64,000 bases of DNA from an uncultured Bacteroidia bacterium. GTDB lineage: Bacteria > Bacteroidota > Bacteroidia > Bacteroidales > UBA932. This document shows, in pieces, positions 16,877-25,393 of the stretch. Positions within the stretch are counted from its first letter, which is position 1; each line of letters begins with the position of its first letter. Location: contig CADAAA010000001.1 in the NCBI GenBank assembly GCA_902785785.1, forward strand, positions 1 through 64,000. The letters run 5' to 3'. The notes beneath the pieces are model-generated. The model had not been told where the DNA came from. It saw only the letters and a list, made by a program, of their open reading frames with translations, and searched no databases. Made by a program: the position numbers and the translations under genes.

Positions 16877-18391
16877 CTAGTTCATTTTAAGCGGAGTAGG
16901 AACCGGTACCTGTGAAGGAGAATAGCCGGTGGCCTTGCCGAAGACGGAGAAGTCGAGGATGCTCAGCGGGCTGGTCTTCGGCCAGTCGAGCATAGTCAGA
17001 CGGACAAAGCGGCACTCCACGGGTTTGATCTCGTCGAACAGGACGTTCCTGGGAACGGTGTTGCCGGATGTGTTGAGTACTTCGGTGAAGCTCTCTCCGT
17101 CCATCGAGACCTCGATCTTGTATTTGAACACAGGGGGAGCTCCTGCAGCGCCGAATCCTCTGCCGCCGCCCCCGAACAGGATGCGGGAGCCGTCGATCTG
17201 GAATGTCTGAACCCTGTCGCGGTCAACTGCTGGGGACAGGCTGATGGTAAGTGTCGGGTTGGCGTCGTCATCGGCGGGCTCCCACCATGTCGCGGTGGAA
17301 TTGTCAAGCGCGTACTCGGGGCCCCTTCCGGGCTTTTCGCTGGAAGCGACCTTCGCTGCGCCGGGGGATCCGCCGCCCGTGCTCCTGGTGGTCTTGCCGA
17401 CGGATACGATTAGCGAGCCGGAGTCACCCTTGGCGGGATCCTTGACTACACCGGGGGCCCACTGGGGCGTGTCGGTCACGTTGCAGACGAGGTTGCCGTC
17501 CTTGTCGACAGTCACGCGGTCCATGCCGATGCGGCGTCCGCCGCTGCGGAGGACGATGGTGTAGAACTGCCAGATGTTGCCGTCAGGGCCGGTCACCATG
17601 CTTCCGTGCGCAGGGCCGGTCACGATACCGTCCGTACGGCGGAGAAGCGGGTTGTTAGACGCATACTCATACGGCCCCTGGACGTTCTTGGACTTGTAGT
17701 AACCTTCGGCATAGGTCCTCCACTGGGTTCCGGAAGCGGAATACTGGAGGTAATAGGTACCGTTGAGCTTGTAGATCCACGGTCCTTCGATCCATGCGAC
17801 ATCGGGGAACTCGTTCTGCTCTCCCTGACGCTCCCAGACATGGTCCGGATTGAAGCTGAAATGGTGGGTGACGGGACCGACGAACTGGGTGAGGTCGTTG
17901 GGGTCAAGCTTGACGGAATAGATACCGCTGATGGCCATTCCCGGCCAGAACAGGTAGGGCTGGTTGTCCTCGTCTACATAGATGTGCGGGTCGAAGCCCT
18001 GGCTCCAGCCGTGCTCGCGGTCGGGAGTGCCTTTCCACTGTCCGAGCACCTCGTACGGTCCGAGGGGATTGTCGGCCACCCAGACGTTGCTGCTGTTGCC
18101 GGTCATGTAGAACTTGCCGTTGTAGGGGCATACGTCAGGCGCTACGGGTACGCCGGCCACATAGTGGTACTCCCAGTTGAGCATGTCGGAAGATACCCAT
18201 GCACCGCCACCCGTGCAGAACATGTAGTATTTGCCTTCCCATTGGAAGACGCTGACGTCTCCCGAGGCGCTTCCCTGCCCGATCTCCATGGGGAGGGGAT
18301 TGCAGTAGCGCGCATCTTTGCCCAGGGTCTGGGCATTGAGCAGGCCGGCCGAGAACAATACGGCGGCTGCCAGAATGAGGAATCTTTTCAT
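16877..18391 (-). CDS. GH43 glycosidase with C-terminal F5/8-type (CBM32-like) domain
   Basis: 504 residues from the ATG at 18391; the open frame runs further upstream but the signal peptide (MKRFLILAAAVLFSAGLLNAQ) starts here. The five-bladed propeller carries the usual GH43 triad: Asp45 (ASGDVSVF), Asp134 (GFDPHIY) and Glu202 (WIEGPWIY). A discoidin-like carbohydrate-binding domain occupies about 340-490 (STATWWEPADDD, VECRFVRLTMLDWP). GH43 enzymes act as xylosidases, arabinofuranosidases or arabinanases; the specificity cannot be read here. A -7 box TATATTTG lies at 18438-18431 on its strand. First gene of the GH43-GH51 unit. Confidence 0.9.
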   Translation of the reverse strand: MKRFLILAAAVLFSAGLLNAQTLGKDARYCNPLPMEIGQGSASGDVSVFQWEGKYYMFCTGGGAWVSSDMLNWEYHYVAGVPVAPDVCPYNGKFYMTGNSSNVWVADNPLGPYEVLGQWKGTPDREHGWSQGFDPHIYVDEDNQPYLFWPGMAISGIYSVKLDPNDLTQFVGPVTHHFSFNPDHVWERQGEQNEFPDVAWIEGPWIYKLNGTYYLQYSASGTQWRTYAEGYYKSKNVQGPYEYASNNPLLRRTDGIVTGPAHGSMVTGPDGNIWQFYTIVLRSGGRRIGMDRVTVDKDGNLVCNVTDTPQWAPGVVKDPAKGDSGSLIVSVGKTTRSTGGGSPGAAKVASSEKPGRGPEYALDNSTATWWEPADDDANPTLTISLSPAVDRDRVQTFQIDGSRILFGGGGRGFGAAGAPPVFKYKIEVSMDGESFTEVLNTSGNTVPRNVLFDEIKPVECRFVRLTMLDWPKTSPLSILDFSVFGKATGYSPSQVPVPTPLKMN

Positions 18392-18564
18392 AACGAAGTG
18401 TATTATGTGGTTGAAATCTGCTTTGGTATACAAATATAAACAATTATGGGAAAATGTGCTACTTCCGGTTCGGCTTTGCCCATAGGGCGAACAAGGGAGT
18501 CGTTAGCAACCGCCCCTTAATGGAAGTTCTTATCAAGTAATGGGAATCCGACAAGAAAAATGTT

Positions 18565-18572
18565 TATATTTG
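18565..18572 (+). promoter_or_regulatory. -7 box for the second BIG2 lipoprotein gene
   Basis: TATATTTG, identical to the -7 box of the paralogue, lies 37 bases before the ATG. I see no clear -33 TTG at the right distance. Confidence 0.55.
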
Positions 18573-18609
18573 GGGTTAAGAAAAGCATTGTGAACAAATA
18601 TTGTCAATT

Positions 18610-20580
18610 ATGAAAAAAAGGTCTGTTTGGTTTTTGTCAGTGATTTGTCTGCTCTTGTTGGCTGCTTGTGAAAAAGAGCCCCAGGCTGTCAAGGTAACGG
18701 GAATAAGCGTGAATCCCACGTCCCTTTCCCTTGTCGAAGGAGAGACAGGTAGCCTGACCGCGACCGTCTCCCCGTCGGACGCGGATGACAAAACCGTAAT
18801 ATGGGATAGTAGCGACAAGTCTGTAGCTAGCGTAGAGAACGGAAAAGTAACCGCGCTCAAGGCCGGATCTGCTAATATAACGGTTAAGTCCGTTGACGGT
18901 GGATTCACGGCGTCGTGCTCCGTTTCAGTCTCGGCAAAGACTGTAGATGTCGCCTCCATTTCCCTTTCAAAGGAGGAATTGACTCTCAAAGAAGGGGATT
19001 CTGAGACGATTACGGCCACTGTTAAGCCTGATGACGCTACAGACAAGACTGTCACATGGACGTCTTCCGATCCTTCCGTCGCAACGGTCGATGGTGGAAA
19101 GATCGAAGCCGTCAAGGAAGGCACGGCTACGGTTACCGCCAAGGCCGGAGACAAGACTGCAACCTGTAAGGTAACCGTTGATAAGAAGGTCATAGCCGTC
19201 GAGTCGGTAGAGTTGGACAAGACTGAAGTCGAGTTGACCGAAGGCGATTCCGTGACCCTTACTGCAACCGTCAAGCCGGATGATGCAACGGACAAGACCG
19301 TCACGTGGACATCTTCCGATCCTTCAGTCGCAACGGTCGACGGCGGAAAGATTGAAGCCGTCAAGGAAGGTAGCGCGACGATTACCGCGAAGTCCGGCGA
19401 GAAGTCTGCTACATGTCAGGTTACGGTCAAGAAGAAGGTCATAGCCGTCGAGTCGGTAGAGTTGGACAAGACTGAAGTCGAGCTGAACGAGGGTGACTCC
19501 GTGACCCTTACAGCCACCGTCAAGCCGGATGATGCAACGAACAAGACAGTCACGTGGACGTCTTCCGATCCGGCGGTTGCAATGGTCGACGGCGGAAAGA
19601 TTGAAGCCGTCAAGGAAGGTACTGCCACGATTACCGCGAAGTCCGGCGAGAAGTCTGCTACATGCCAGGTTACGGTCAAGAAGGTCATAGCCGTCGAGTC
19701 GGTAGAGCTGGACAAGACTGAAGTCGAGTTGACCGAAGGCGATTCCGTGACCCTTACAGCCACCGTCAAGCCGGATGACGCAACGGACAAGACCGTCACG
19801 TGGACGTCTTCCGATCCGGCGGTCGCAACGGTCGACGGCGGAAAGATCGAAGCCGTCAAGGAAGGTACCGCCACGATTACCGCCAAGTCCGGTGAGAAAT
19901 CAGCGGCCTGTACTGTGATTGTAAAGGCTAAGGTGCCGGAACACCCCCTTGCCGCCCTTTTTGGAGATTACACTTTCACATCCCCGATAGTCGCTTTTGA
20001 CGAAGAAAGGGAGAATCTGGTTTATACTTACGCTTCGTGGGAAATGGCAATCAGCCCATATGAGGGCAGTAAATCCCGTATCTGGATTGACAAGATCGTT
20101 CCCTTGTTCTCCGAAGGGATTGGCGCAGAATTCTTCCCTCACGGCGAAGTCTGTGCCGAAGTGTCCATTGATATGAAGACCATCACCATCGATGTACCCC
20201 AGCAAGTTGAAGCCACGGCGTCCTTCTGGCAGATCGAAGAGCCATTGATCCTCTACAAATGTGCAGGAGATGATGCAGATGCGGAGTTCGAGACATTCAG
20301 CGGTACCATCACGTTCACCCTTCAGGAAGACGGAAGCTGGAGGACCACCGACTCCTATGGTTTTTCCACTGAAAGCGAAGTCAAGAATGGATTCTTCTAT
20401 CCTTATATGAACTGTTACGGAGGACTCAGCTACGATTATCCGACCTATTTCGTCAAGAACGGGACTTCGACACAAGGCAGCATGAGCCCGTCCAGGAGAA
20501 TGTCTTCCGGTAAAGTCTCGAAAACGGTGAGAGCAAACGGCCTCCGCCGTGTTCTAGGCAAAATTCACTTAGGCTTTTAA
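18610..20580 (+). CDS. BIG2-repeat lipoprotein, paralogue 2
   Basis: 656 residues from the ATG at 18610. The lipobox ends at Cys20 (LLLAACEKEPQ). Five BIG2 domains follow, three of them almost identical (VESVELDKTEVEL-T/N-EGDSVT). The unique C-terminal domain, from EHPLAALFGDYTF, matches paralogue 1 (ISPYEG, SRIWIDK, DMKTITI, FTLQEDG, YPTYFVKN). It has one more Ig repeat than paralogue 1, and the near-identity of its repeats indicates recent expansion. The short LEA-like gene starts 18 bases after its stop. It is probably a surface-exposed stalked binding protein; the ligand is unknown. Confidence 0.85.
   Translation: MKKRSVWFLSVICLLLLAACEKEPQAVKVTGISVNPTSLSLVEGETGSLTATVSPSDADDKTVIWDSSDKSVASVENGKVTALKAGSANITVKSVDGGFTASCSVSVSAKTVDVASISLSKEELTLKEGDSETITATVKPDDATDKTVTWTSSDPSVATVDGGKIEAVKEGTATVTAKAGDKTATCKVTVDKKVIAVESVELDKTEVELTEGDSVTLTATVKPDDATDKTVTWTSSDPSVATVDGGKIEAVKEGSATITAKSGEKSATCQVTVKKKVIAVESVELDKTEVELNEGDSVTLTATVKPDDATNKTVTWTSSDPAVAMVDGGKIEAVKEGTATITAKSGEKSATCQVTVKKVIAVESVELDKTEVELTEGDSVTLTATVKPDDATDKTVTWTSSDPAVATVDGGKIEAVKEGTATITAKSGEKSAACTVIVKAKVPEHPLAALFGDYTFTSPIVAFDEERENLVYTYASWEMAISPYEGSKSRIWIDKIVPLFSEGIGAEFFPHGEVCAEVSIDMKTITIDVPQQVEATASFWQIEEPLILYKCAGDDADAEFETFSGTITFTLQEDGSWRTTDSYGFSTESEVKNGFFYPYMNCYGGLSYDYPTYFVKNGTSTQGSMSPSRRMSSGKVSKTVRANGLRRVLGKIHLGF
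19189..19927 (+). repeat. Three near-identical BIG2 DNA repeats in paralogue 2
   Basis: Units start at 19189, 19438 and 19684 (GTCATAGCCGTCGAGTCGG each time), giving periods of 249 and 246 bp. The third start is shifted by loss of one lysine codon. Divergence between units is low, so copy number could change by recombination or replication slippage. Confidence 0.85.
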
Positions 20581-20598
20581 TCAAATAACACTAATACT

Positions 20599-20937
20599 AT
20601 GGCAGAAGAGACAAAAAAACCCATGGACCTCAATGGTGACGGAAAGGTAACCCTCGGCGAGAGGGCCCAGTATTATGCCGGCAAGGCCGGAGAGAAGATC
20701 GAAAAGGCCGCGAACCAGGTTCGTGACGAACTCAAGGAAGACGCCAAGGAGTTTGGCGCGAAGGCTTCAGTCAAGGCCAAAGAGCTTGGAGCAAAAGCCT
20801 CAGTCAAGGCAAAGGAAGTAGCCGCCAAGGCCTCTGAGAAGGCCAAGGATGTCTATGCCGACGCCAAGGAGGAGATTGCCGAAGCCGCATGCAAGGCCAA
20901 GGCCAAGGTAAAGGAGATGAAGGAAAAGAAGGCCTGA
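20599..20937 (+). CDS. Small LEA-like Ala/Lys/Glu-rich protein with a calcium-loop motif
   Basis: A 112-residue protein without a signal peptide. Residues about 9-20 (DLNGDGKVTLGE) match an EF-hand/dockerin-type calcium loop. The rest is a highly charged helix built of 11-residue-like repeats (KASVKAKELGA, KASVKAKEVAA, KASEKAKDVYA), as in late-embryogenesis-abundant and YtxH-type stress proteins. It lies 18 bases behind the BIG2 lipoprotein and ahead of a terminator. A desiccation/osmotic-stress or envelope-tether role is inferred by analogy only. Confidence 0.7.
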   Translation: MAEETKKPMDLNGDGKVTLGERAQYYAGKAGEKIEKAANQVRDELKEDAKEFGAKASVKAKELGAKASVKAKEVAAKASEKAKDVYADAKEEIAEAACKAKAKVKEMKEKKA

Positions 20938-20981
20938 CACGGATACTGATCTGGGCCTGTATTATCCCAATCATCCTTTAA

Positions 20982-21014
20982 GCGACCTCCTTGTGCAAGG
21001 GGGTCGTCTTTTTT
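20982..21014 (+). terminator. Terminator after the LEA-like gene
   Basis: A stem with arms CGACCTCCTTG (20983-20993) and CAAGGGGGTCG (20996-21006), with one wobble, is followed by TCTTTTTT. Confidence 0.8.
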
Positions 21015-21027
21015 GATGGAAAAGGAT

Positions 21028-21035
21028 TATCTTTG
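21028..21035 (+). promoter_or_regulatory. -7 box upstream of dus
   Basis: TATCTTTG sits 8 bases before the ATG at 21044, so the transcript would have almost no leader. A well-placed -33 TTG is not evident. Confidence 0.5.
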
Positions 21036-21043
21036 CCGGTGAT

Positions 21044-22078
21044 ATGAGAATCGGGAACTTGGATCTGGGAGAGCGGCCGGTGCTGCTCGCGCCGATGGAG
21101 GATGTGACGGACGCGTCCTTCCGCATCCTATGCCGCGAGCAGGGGGCCGCGATGGTCTATACGGAGTTCGTTCCGTCGGACGGCCTGATCCGCGATGCGG
21201 TCAAGGCCAAGGCCAAGATGCGCACGATCCCGGAGGAGGCCCCTGTGGGCATCCAGATATACGGCAACATCCCCGAATCGATGGTTGAGGCCGCCAGGAT
21301 GGCGGACCATGCCGCGGAGATCTGCGGCGGTTACGGCTGCGACGTGGTGGACATCAACTTCGGCTGTCCGGTGAACAAGATCGCCGGGCGCGGGGCCGGC
21401 TCGGGCATGATGCGGGAGCCAGACAAGATGGTGATGATCACCAGGATGATCGTGGATGCGGTGTCCAAGCCCGTTACGGTCAAGACCCGTCTGGGCTGGG
21501 ACGAGGGCTCAAAGATCATCGTGGAGCTTGCCGAGCGTCTGCAGGACGCCGGTATCCAGGCCCTGACGATACATGGCCGCACCCGCCAGCAAATGTACAA
21601 GGGTGAGGCCGACTGGACCCTCATCGGCGAGGTGAAGGCCAATCCCCGTATGAATATCCCCATTATCGGCAACGGAGATATCAATTCTCCCCAGAAGGCA
21701 AAGGAGTATTTCGACCGGTATGGCGTGGACGGCATCATGGTAGGCCGCGCATCATTCGGCCATCCTTGGATATTCCGCGAGATACGGCATTACCTGGACA
21801 CCGGCGAGCTCTTGCCGAGCCTGAGCGTGAATGACCGCGTGGCGCTGGCCAAGAGGCATTTCCAGTTGTCGCTGGACCTGAAAGGCCCGGTCCGCGGTGT
21901 GTTCGAGATGCGCCGGCACCTGTCGTGCTATTTCAAGGGCCTGCCGGACTTCAAGGAGACCAGGATCAAGCTCGTGACCAGCACTGACATCCCCGAAATC
22001 TTCGCCACCCTGGACTATATTTCAGAAAAATGGGGAAATGTGACGATGGATGGGGCGGAGAGCGTCTACGGTCTCTGA
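21044..22078 (+). CDS. tRNA-dihydrouridine synthase (DusB-like)
   Basis: A 344-residue FMN-dependent reductase that makes dihydrouridine in tRNA D-loops. Family motifs are APMEDVTDASFR at the N-terminus, the catalytic cysteine in NFGCPVNK (about residue 107), KTRLGWDEG, HGRTRQQMYKGEADW and GNGDINSPQKA. The length is normal. The downstream lpxK gene starts 38 bases later on the same strand. Which Dus subgroup it is (and which uridine it modifies) is not certain. Confidence 0.93.
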   Translation: MRIGNLDLGERPVLLAPMEDVTDASFRILCREQGAAMVYTEFVPSDGLIRDAVKAKAKMRTIPEEAPVGIQIYGNIPESMVEAARMADHAAEICGGYGCDVVDINFGCPVNKIAGRGAGSGMMREPDKMVMITRMIVDAVSKPVTVKTRLGWDEGSKIIVELAERLQDAGIQALTIHGRTRQQMYKGEADWTLIGEVKANPRMNIPIIGNGDINSPQKAKEYFDRYGVDGIMVGRASFGHPWIFREIRHYLDTGELLPSLSVNDRVALAKRHFQLSLDLKGPVRGVFEMRRHLSCYFKGLPDFKETRIKLVTSTDIPEIFATLDYISEKWGNVTMDGAESVYGL

Positions 22079-22116
22079 TTTTTTCGTATTTTTGTAAAAC
22101 ATCCGCTGCGGCGACC

Positions 22117-23277
22117 ATGATAGACAAACTTATTCTGTTCCCATACTACCTCGTGCTGAGTGTCCGGCACGCTCTCTTCAACAAAGGATTCATCTGCAAG
22201 ACCCGGGAGGCCGAAGTGCCGACCGTCTGCATAGGCAACATCACCGTCGGGGGGACGGGAAAGACCCCGCACACGGAGATGCTCCTGCGCGTGCTGCAGC
22301 GCAGCGACGACTGGGGCTTCCGCAACGTCGCCGTGCTGTCGCGCGGCTACAAGCGCAGGAGCAAGCGCTTCCAGCAGGTCGTCAGCGGCTCCAGCGCCAC
22401 CCTTTACGGCGACGAGCCGGTACAGATCAAGAAGAAATTCCCCGCCGTCACGGTGGCGGTGGACAAGGACCGTATCGAGGGCTGCAGTTTCCTCTGCCAT
22501 CCTGACCTTATCCAGACGTCCAAGAAGGCCCGCAAATGCGTCCACAAAGAAATGGAGCCGGCTGAGCTTATTGTCCTTGACGACGCTTTCCAGTACAGGA
22601 AACTGAAGGCCACTTACAATATAGTCCTGGTGGACTACAACCGTCCTTTGAACAAGGACATGCTCCTGCCGCTGGGCCGCCTGCGCGACCTTCCGTCGCG
22701 GCTGCGCGCGGCCGATGCCGTGATCATATCCAAGTGTCCGCATTACATGGAGGATGAGGACAAGGCGGAGTTCCTGGCAGGACTCGGGTACAAGGACTTC
22801 GATCCGGCTTTGTGCGAAGCCGTAAATGCGAAGGGAGGCCGGCAGAAGGTCTATTTCACCTGCATTAACTATCAGCCTTTGGAGCAGATCTATGAAGAGG
22901 GTGATTCACGCTATGTCTATACTAAGAAACTAATCCTGTTCACGGGTATTGCCAAGGATACTCCACTTAGGATGTTCCTCAGCGACAAGTACAAGATAGT
23001 CAAACATCTGTCGTTCAGCGACCATCACAACTACACCAAGGCGGACATCCGTACGCTGGAGTCCGCATCCAAGTCCTTCCCCACGGCGGCTATCGCCACC
23101 ACGGAGAAGGATGCACAGCGCCTTGTTGACTGCCAGAAAGTGACACACAGGCTCAAGGAGCGCCTGTTCCAGGTGCCGATCGAAGTGGCGTTCCTGTCCG
23201 AGCTGGAAGAGGCCGTGTTCTCGTCCACGCTCATCGAACATCTCAGAAAATATCAACAGCAGAAATATGTCGAGTAA
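22117..23277 (+). CDS. lpxK: Tetraacyldisaccharide 4'-kinase (lipid A synthesis)
   Basis: 386 residues from the ATG at 22117; the open frame begins upstream, but this start gives the typical amphipathic N-terminus (MIDKLILFPYYLVLSVRHALFNKG). The P-loop-like GNITVGGTGKTPHTEML and the DDAFQYRKL motif are characteristic. The enzyme phosphorylates the 4' position of the lipid A disaccharide at the inner membrane. A TATTTTTG -7 box lies at 22087. Its 3' end overlaps the rnr start by 11 bases, indicating translational coupling. Confidence 0.93.
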   Translation: MIDKLILFPYYLVLSVRHALFNKGFICKTREAEVPTVCIGNITVGGTGKTPHTEMLLRVLQRSDDWGFRNVAVLSRGYKRRSKRFQQVVSGSSATLYGDEPVQIKKKFPAVTVAVDKDRIEGCSFLCHPDLIQTSKKARKCVHKEMEPAELIVLDDAFQYRKLKATYNIVLVDYNRPLNKDMLLPLGRLRDLPSRLRAADAVIISKCPHYMEDEDKAEFLAGLGYKDFDPALCEAVNAKGGRQKVYFTCINYQPLEQIYEEGDSRYVYTKKLILFTGIAKDTPLRMFLSDKYKIVKHLSFSDHHNYTKADIRTLESASKSFPTAAIATTEKDAQRLVDCQKVTHRLKERLFQVPIEVAFLSELEEAVFSSTLIEHLRKYQQQKYVE

Positions 23278-25390
23278 AGGAAACCGCGGGAAAGGTTCCC
23301 GCAGCGGCCGCGGCGGAGCCGCCCGCAGACCCCGGCCTTCGGCCGGCCGGCGGGGCGGCGGTGGCCGCGGCACCAAGTCCCTCCAGCACTATCCCCAGTT
23401 CATCGGAAAGGTCCAGATGAGCCGCGAGGGATTCATCTTCGTAGTCGTCGAGGGAGAGCAGGACGACATCTTCGTAAAGGCGACGAAGACACGTAATGCC
23501 CTGAACGGCGACACCGTCCGTGTCGCCCTTACCAAGGAAAAGGTCGGTACCAAGCGTCGCGAGGGAGAGGTCGTGGAGATTATCGAACGCTCGAACCGCC
23601 CCCACGTAGGTATACTCCATTTCATGGGTTCGCAGGCATGGGTGCTCATGCAGAGCAAGTCCATGCCATATGACATCGAGGTCGACCAGCAGCAGGCCCT
23701 CGAGATGGGCGGCAAGACCGGCATGAAGGCCGCCGCCGTCGTGGACCGCTGGGAGAAATACGACCTCGGCCCCAAGGGCCATGTCGTCGACATCCTCGGA
23801 ATGCCCGGGGACAACGAGACCGAGATGCACGCCATCCTCGCGGAGTTCGGTCTCCCGTACCGTTTCACCAAGGAGGTGGAGAACGCCGCGGACAAGATTT
23901 CAGACAAGATCACTTCCAAGGACCTCAAGGGCCGCAAGGACTTCCGCGATACCCTTACTTTCACCATAGATCCTGCCGACGCAAAGGACTTCGACGACGC
24001 GCTTTCGTTCCGCAAGCTCGAGAGCGGCAGCTACGAGGTCGGCGTACATATCGCCGATGTCTCGTATTATGTCAAGCCCGGCACTCCCGTGGACAAGGAA
24101 GCCCAGGAGCGCGGCACGTCGGTATATCTCGTGGACCGTACGGTCCCCATGCTTCCGGAGAAGCTCTGCAACAAGCTTTGCTCCCTCCGCCCCAACGAGG
24201 ACAAGCTCACTTTCTCCGCAGTCTTCGAGATCACTCCCAAGGCCAAGGTGGAAAGCCGCTGGTTCGGACGTACCATCATCAATTCGGATCACCGCTTCGA
24301 TTATGACCAGGCTCAGGCCGTCATAGAGTCCGGCAAGGCGACCGAGCCTGTCGAGGAGGCCCTCATCGTGCTCAACAAGCTCGCCCTGACACTCCGTGAC
24401 CGCCGCTTCAAGGCCGGAGCCATGAACTTCGAGCGCCCCGAGATGAAGGTAGAAGTGGACGAGAAAGGCAAGCCCCTGAATGTCTACGAGAAGATATCCA
24501 AGGAAGCCAACTGGCTTATCGAGGAATTCATGTTGCTGGCCAACCGCAGCGTTGCCGAGTATGTCGCCACTGGCGGCAAGATGAACGGCGTTCCGTCAAA
24601 GAAGGCCAAGACCTTCGTCTACCGTATCCATGACGAACCGAACATGGAGAAGGTCGCCGGCCTGCGCGATGTCGCCGGCAACTTCGGCTTGAAGATGGGA
24701 CCGATCGGAAGCCCTTCCGAGATTGCAGAGTCCATTGGCGGCTTGCTTGCGTCAGCCAAGGGTACGCCTTCCTACGATGCCTTGCAGATCATCGCCCTGC
24801 GTTCCATGGCCAAGGCCAAATACAGCACGGACAATATCGGCCACTACGGACTGGCTTTCAAGTTCTATACGCATTTCACCTCGCCCATCCGCCGTTATCC
24901 CGACCTCATGGTCCATCGCCTGCTGTCGATCTATCTGGACAATGGTGACAGCCAGGACAAGGGATTCTACGAGGCGCAGTGCGTCCATTCCTCCGAACGC
25001 GAGATCGTCGCGACTGACGCAGAGCGCGCTTCCGTCAAGTACAAGCTCGTGGAGTTCATGCAGGACAAGGTCGGCATGGAGTTCGACGCGCATGTCTCCG
25101 GTGTCACCGAGTGGGGCATGTACGCGGAGATCGAGCCGACCAAGGTCGAGGGCATGATACCGCTGAGGACCATTCGCTCGGACTTCTTCGAGTTCGACGA
25201 GAAGAATTTCCGCATCGTGGGCCGCAGGACACGCAAGGTCTACACCCTCGGCGACCCTGTCCGCATCCGCGTCAAGTCCGCCAATCTCGACCAGGTCCTT
25301 CTGGACTACGAACTGGTCGAGCCTGAGCATGTTGCGGAGGAGGTGCCGGTACGCAAACCTGCAACCAAGAGAACCACCAAAAAGAAATAA
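23267..25390 (+). CDS. rnr: Ribonuclease R
   Basis: A 707-residue 3'-5' exoribonuclease. An unusual Gly/Arg-rich N-terminal extension (residues about 4-40: RGKGSRSGRGG, RRGGGGRG) precedes cold-shock-like domains and the RNB catalytic core (DPADAKDFDDALSF with the metal-binding aspartates, DRTVPMLPEKLCNKLCSL, HFTSPIRRYPDLMVHRLL). A C-terminal S1 domain (GVTEWGMYAEIE) and a Lys-rich tail (KRTTKKK) follow. It degrades structured RNA and helps rRNA/tRNA quality control. It overlaps lpxK and is followed 3 bases later by the M28 peptidase gene. Confidence 0.95.
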   Translation: MSSKGNRGKGSRSGRGGAARRPRPSAGRRGGGGRGTKSLQHYPQFIGKVQMSREGFIFVVVEGEQDDIFVKATKTRNALNGDTVRVALTKEKVGTKRREGEVVEIIERSNRPHVGILHFMGSQAWVLMQSKSMPYDIEVDQQQALEMGGKTGMKAAAVVDRWEKYDLGPKGHVVDILGMPGDNETEMHAILAEFGLPYRFTKEVENAADKISDKITSKDLKGRKDFRDTLTFTIDPADAKDFDDALSFRKLESGSYEVGVHIADVSYYVKPGTPVDKEAQERGTSVYLVDRTVPMLPEKLCNKLCSLRPNEDKLTFSAVFEITPKAKVESRWFGRTIINSDHRFDYDQAQAVIESGKATEPVEEALIVLNKLALTLRDRRFKAGAMNFERPEMKVEVDEKGKPLNVYEKISKEANWLIEEFMLLANRSVAEYVATGGKMNGVPSKKAKTFVYRIHDEPNMEKVAGLRDVAGNFGLKMGPIGSPSEIAESIGGLLASAKGTPSYDALQIIALRSMAKAKYSTDNIGHYGLAFKFYTHFTSPIRRYPDLMVHRLLSIYLDNGDSQDKGFYEAQCVHSSEREIVATDAERASVKYKLVEFMQDKVGMEFDAHVSGVTEWGMYAEIEPTKVEGMIPLRTIRSDFFEFDEKNFRIVGRRTRKVYTLGDPVRIRVKSANLDQVLLDYELVEPEHVAEEVPVRKPATKRTTKKK

Positions 25391-25393
25391 CCT

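Noticed and set aside
18940-19930. Regular 250-bp repeats that might suggest a CRISPR-like or satellite array
   Set aside because: The repeats are in frame and encode BIG2 Ig domains. The period is far too long for CRISPR and there are no spacers or cas genes.
23270-23390. GC-rich hairpins at the start of rnr as a possible second copy of the uvrA palindrome
   Set aside because: The arms do not match the uvrA element. They are explained by repeated Gly/Arg/Ala codons.
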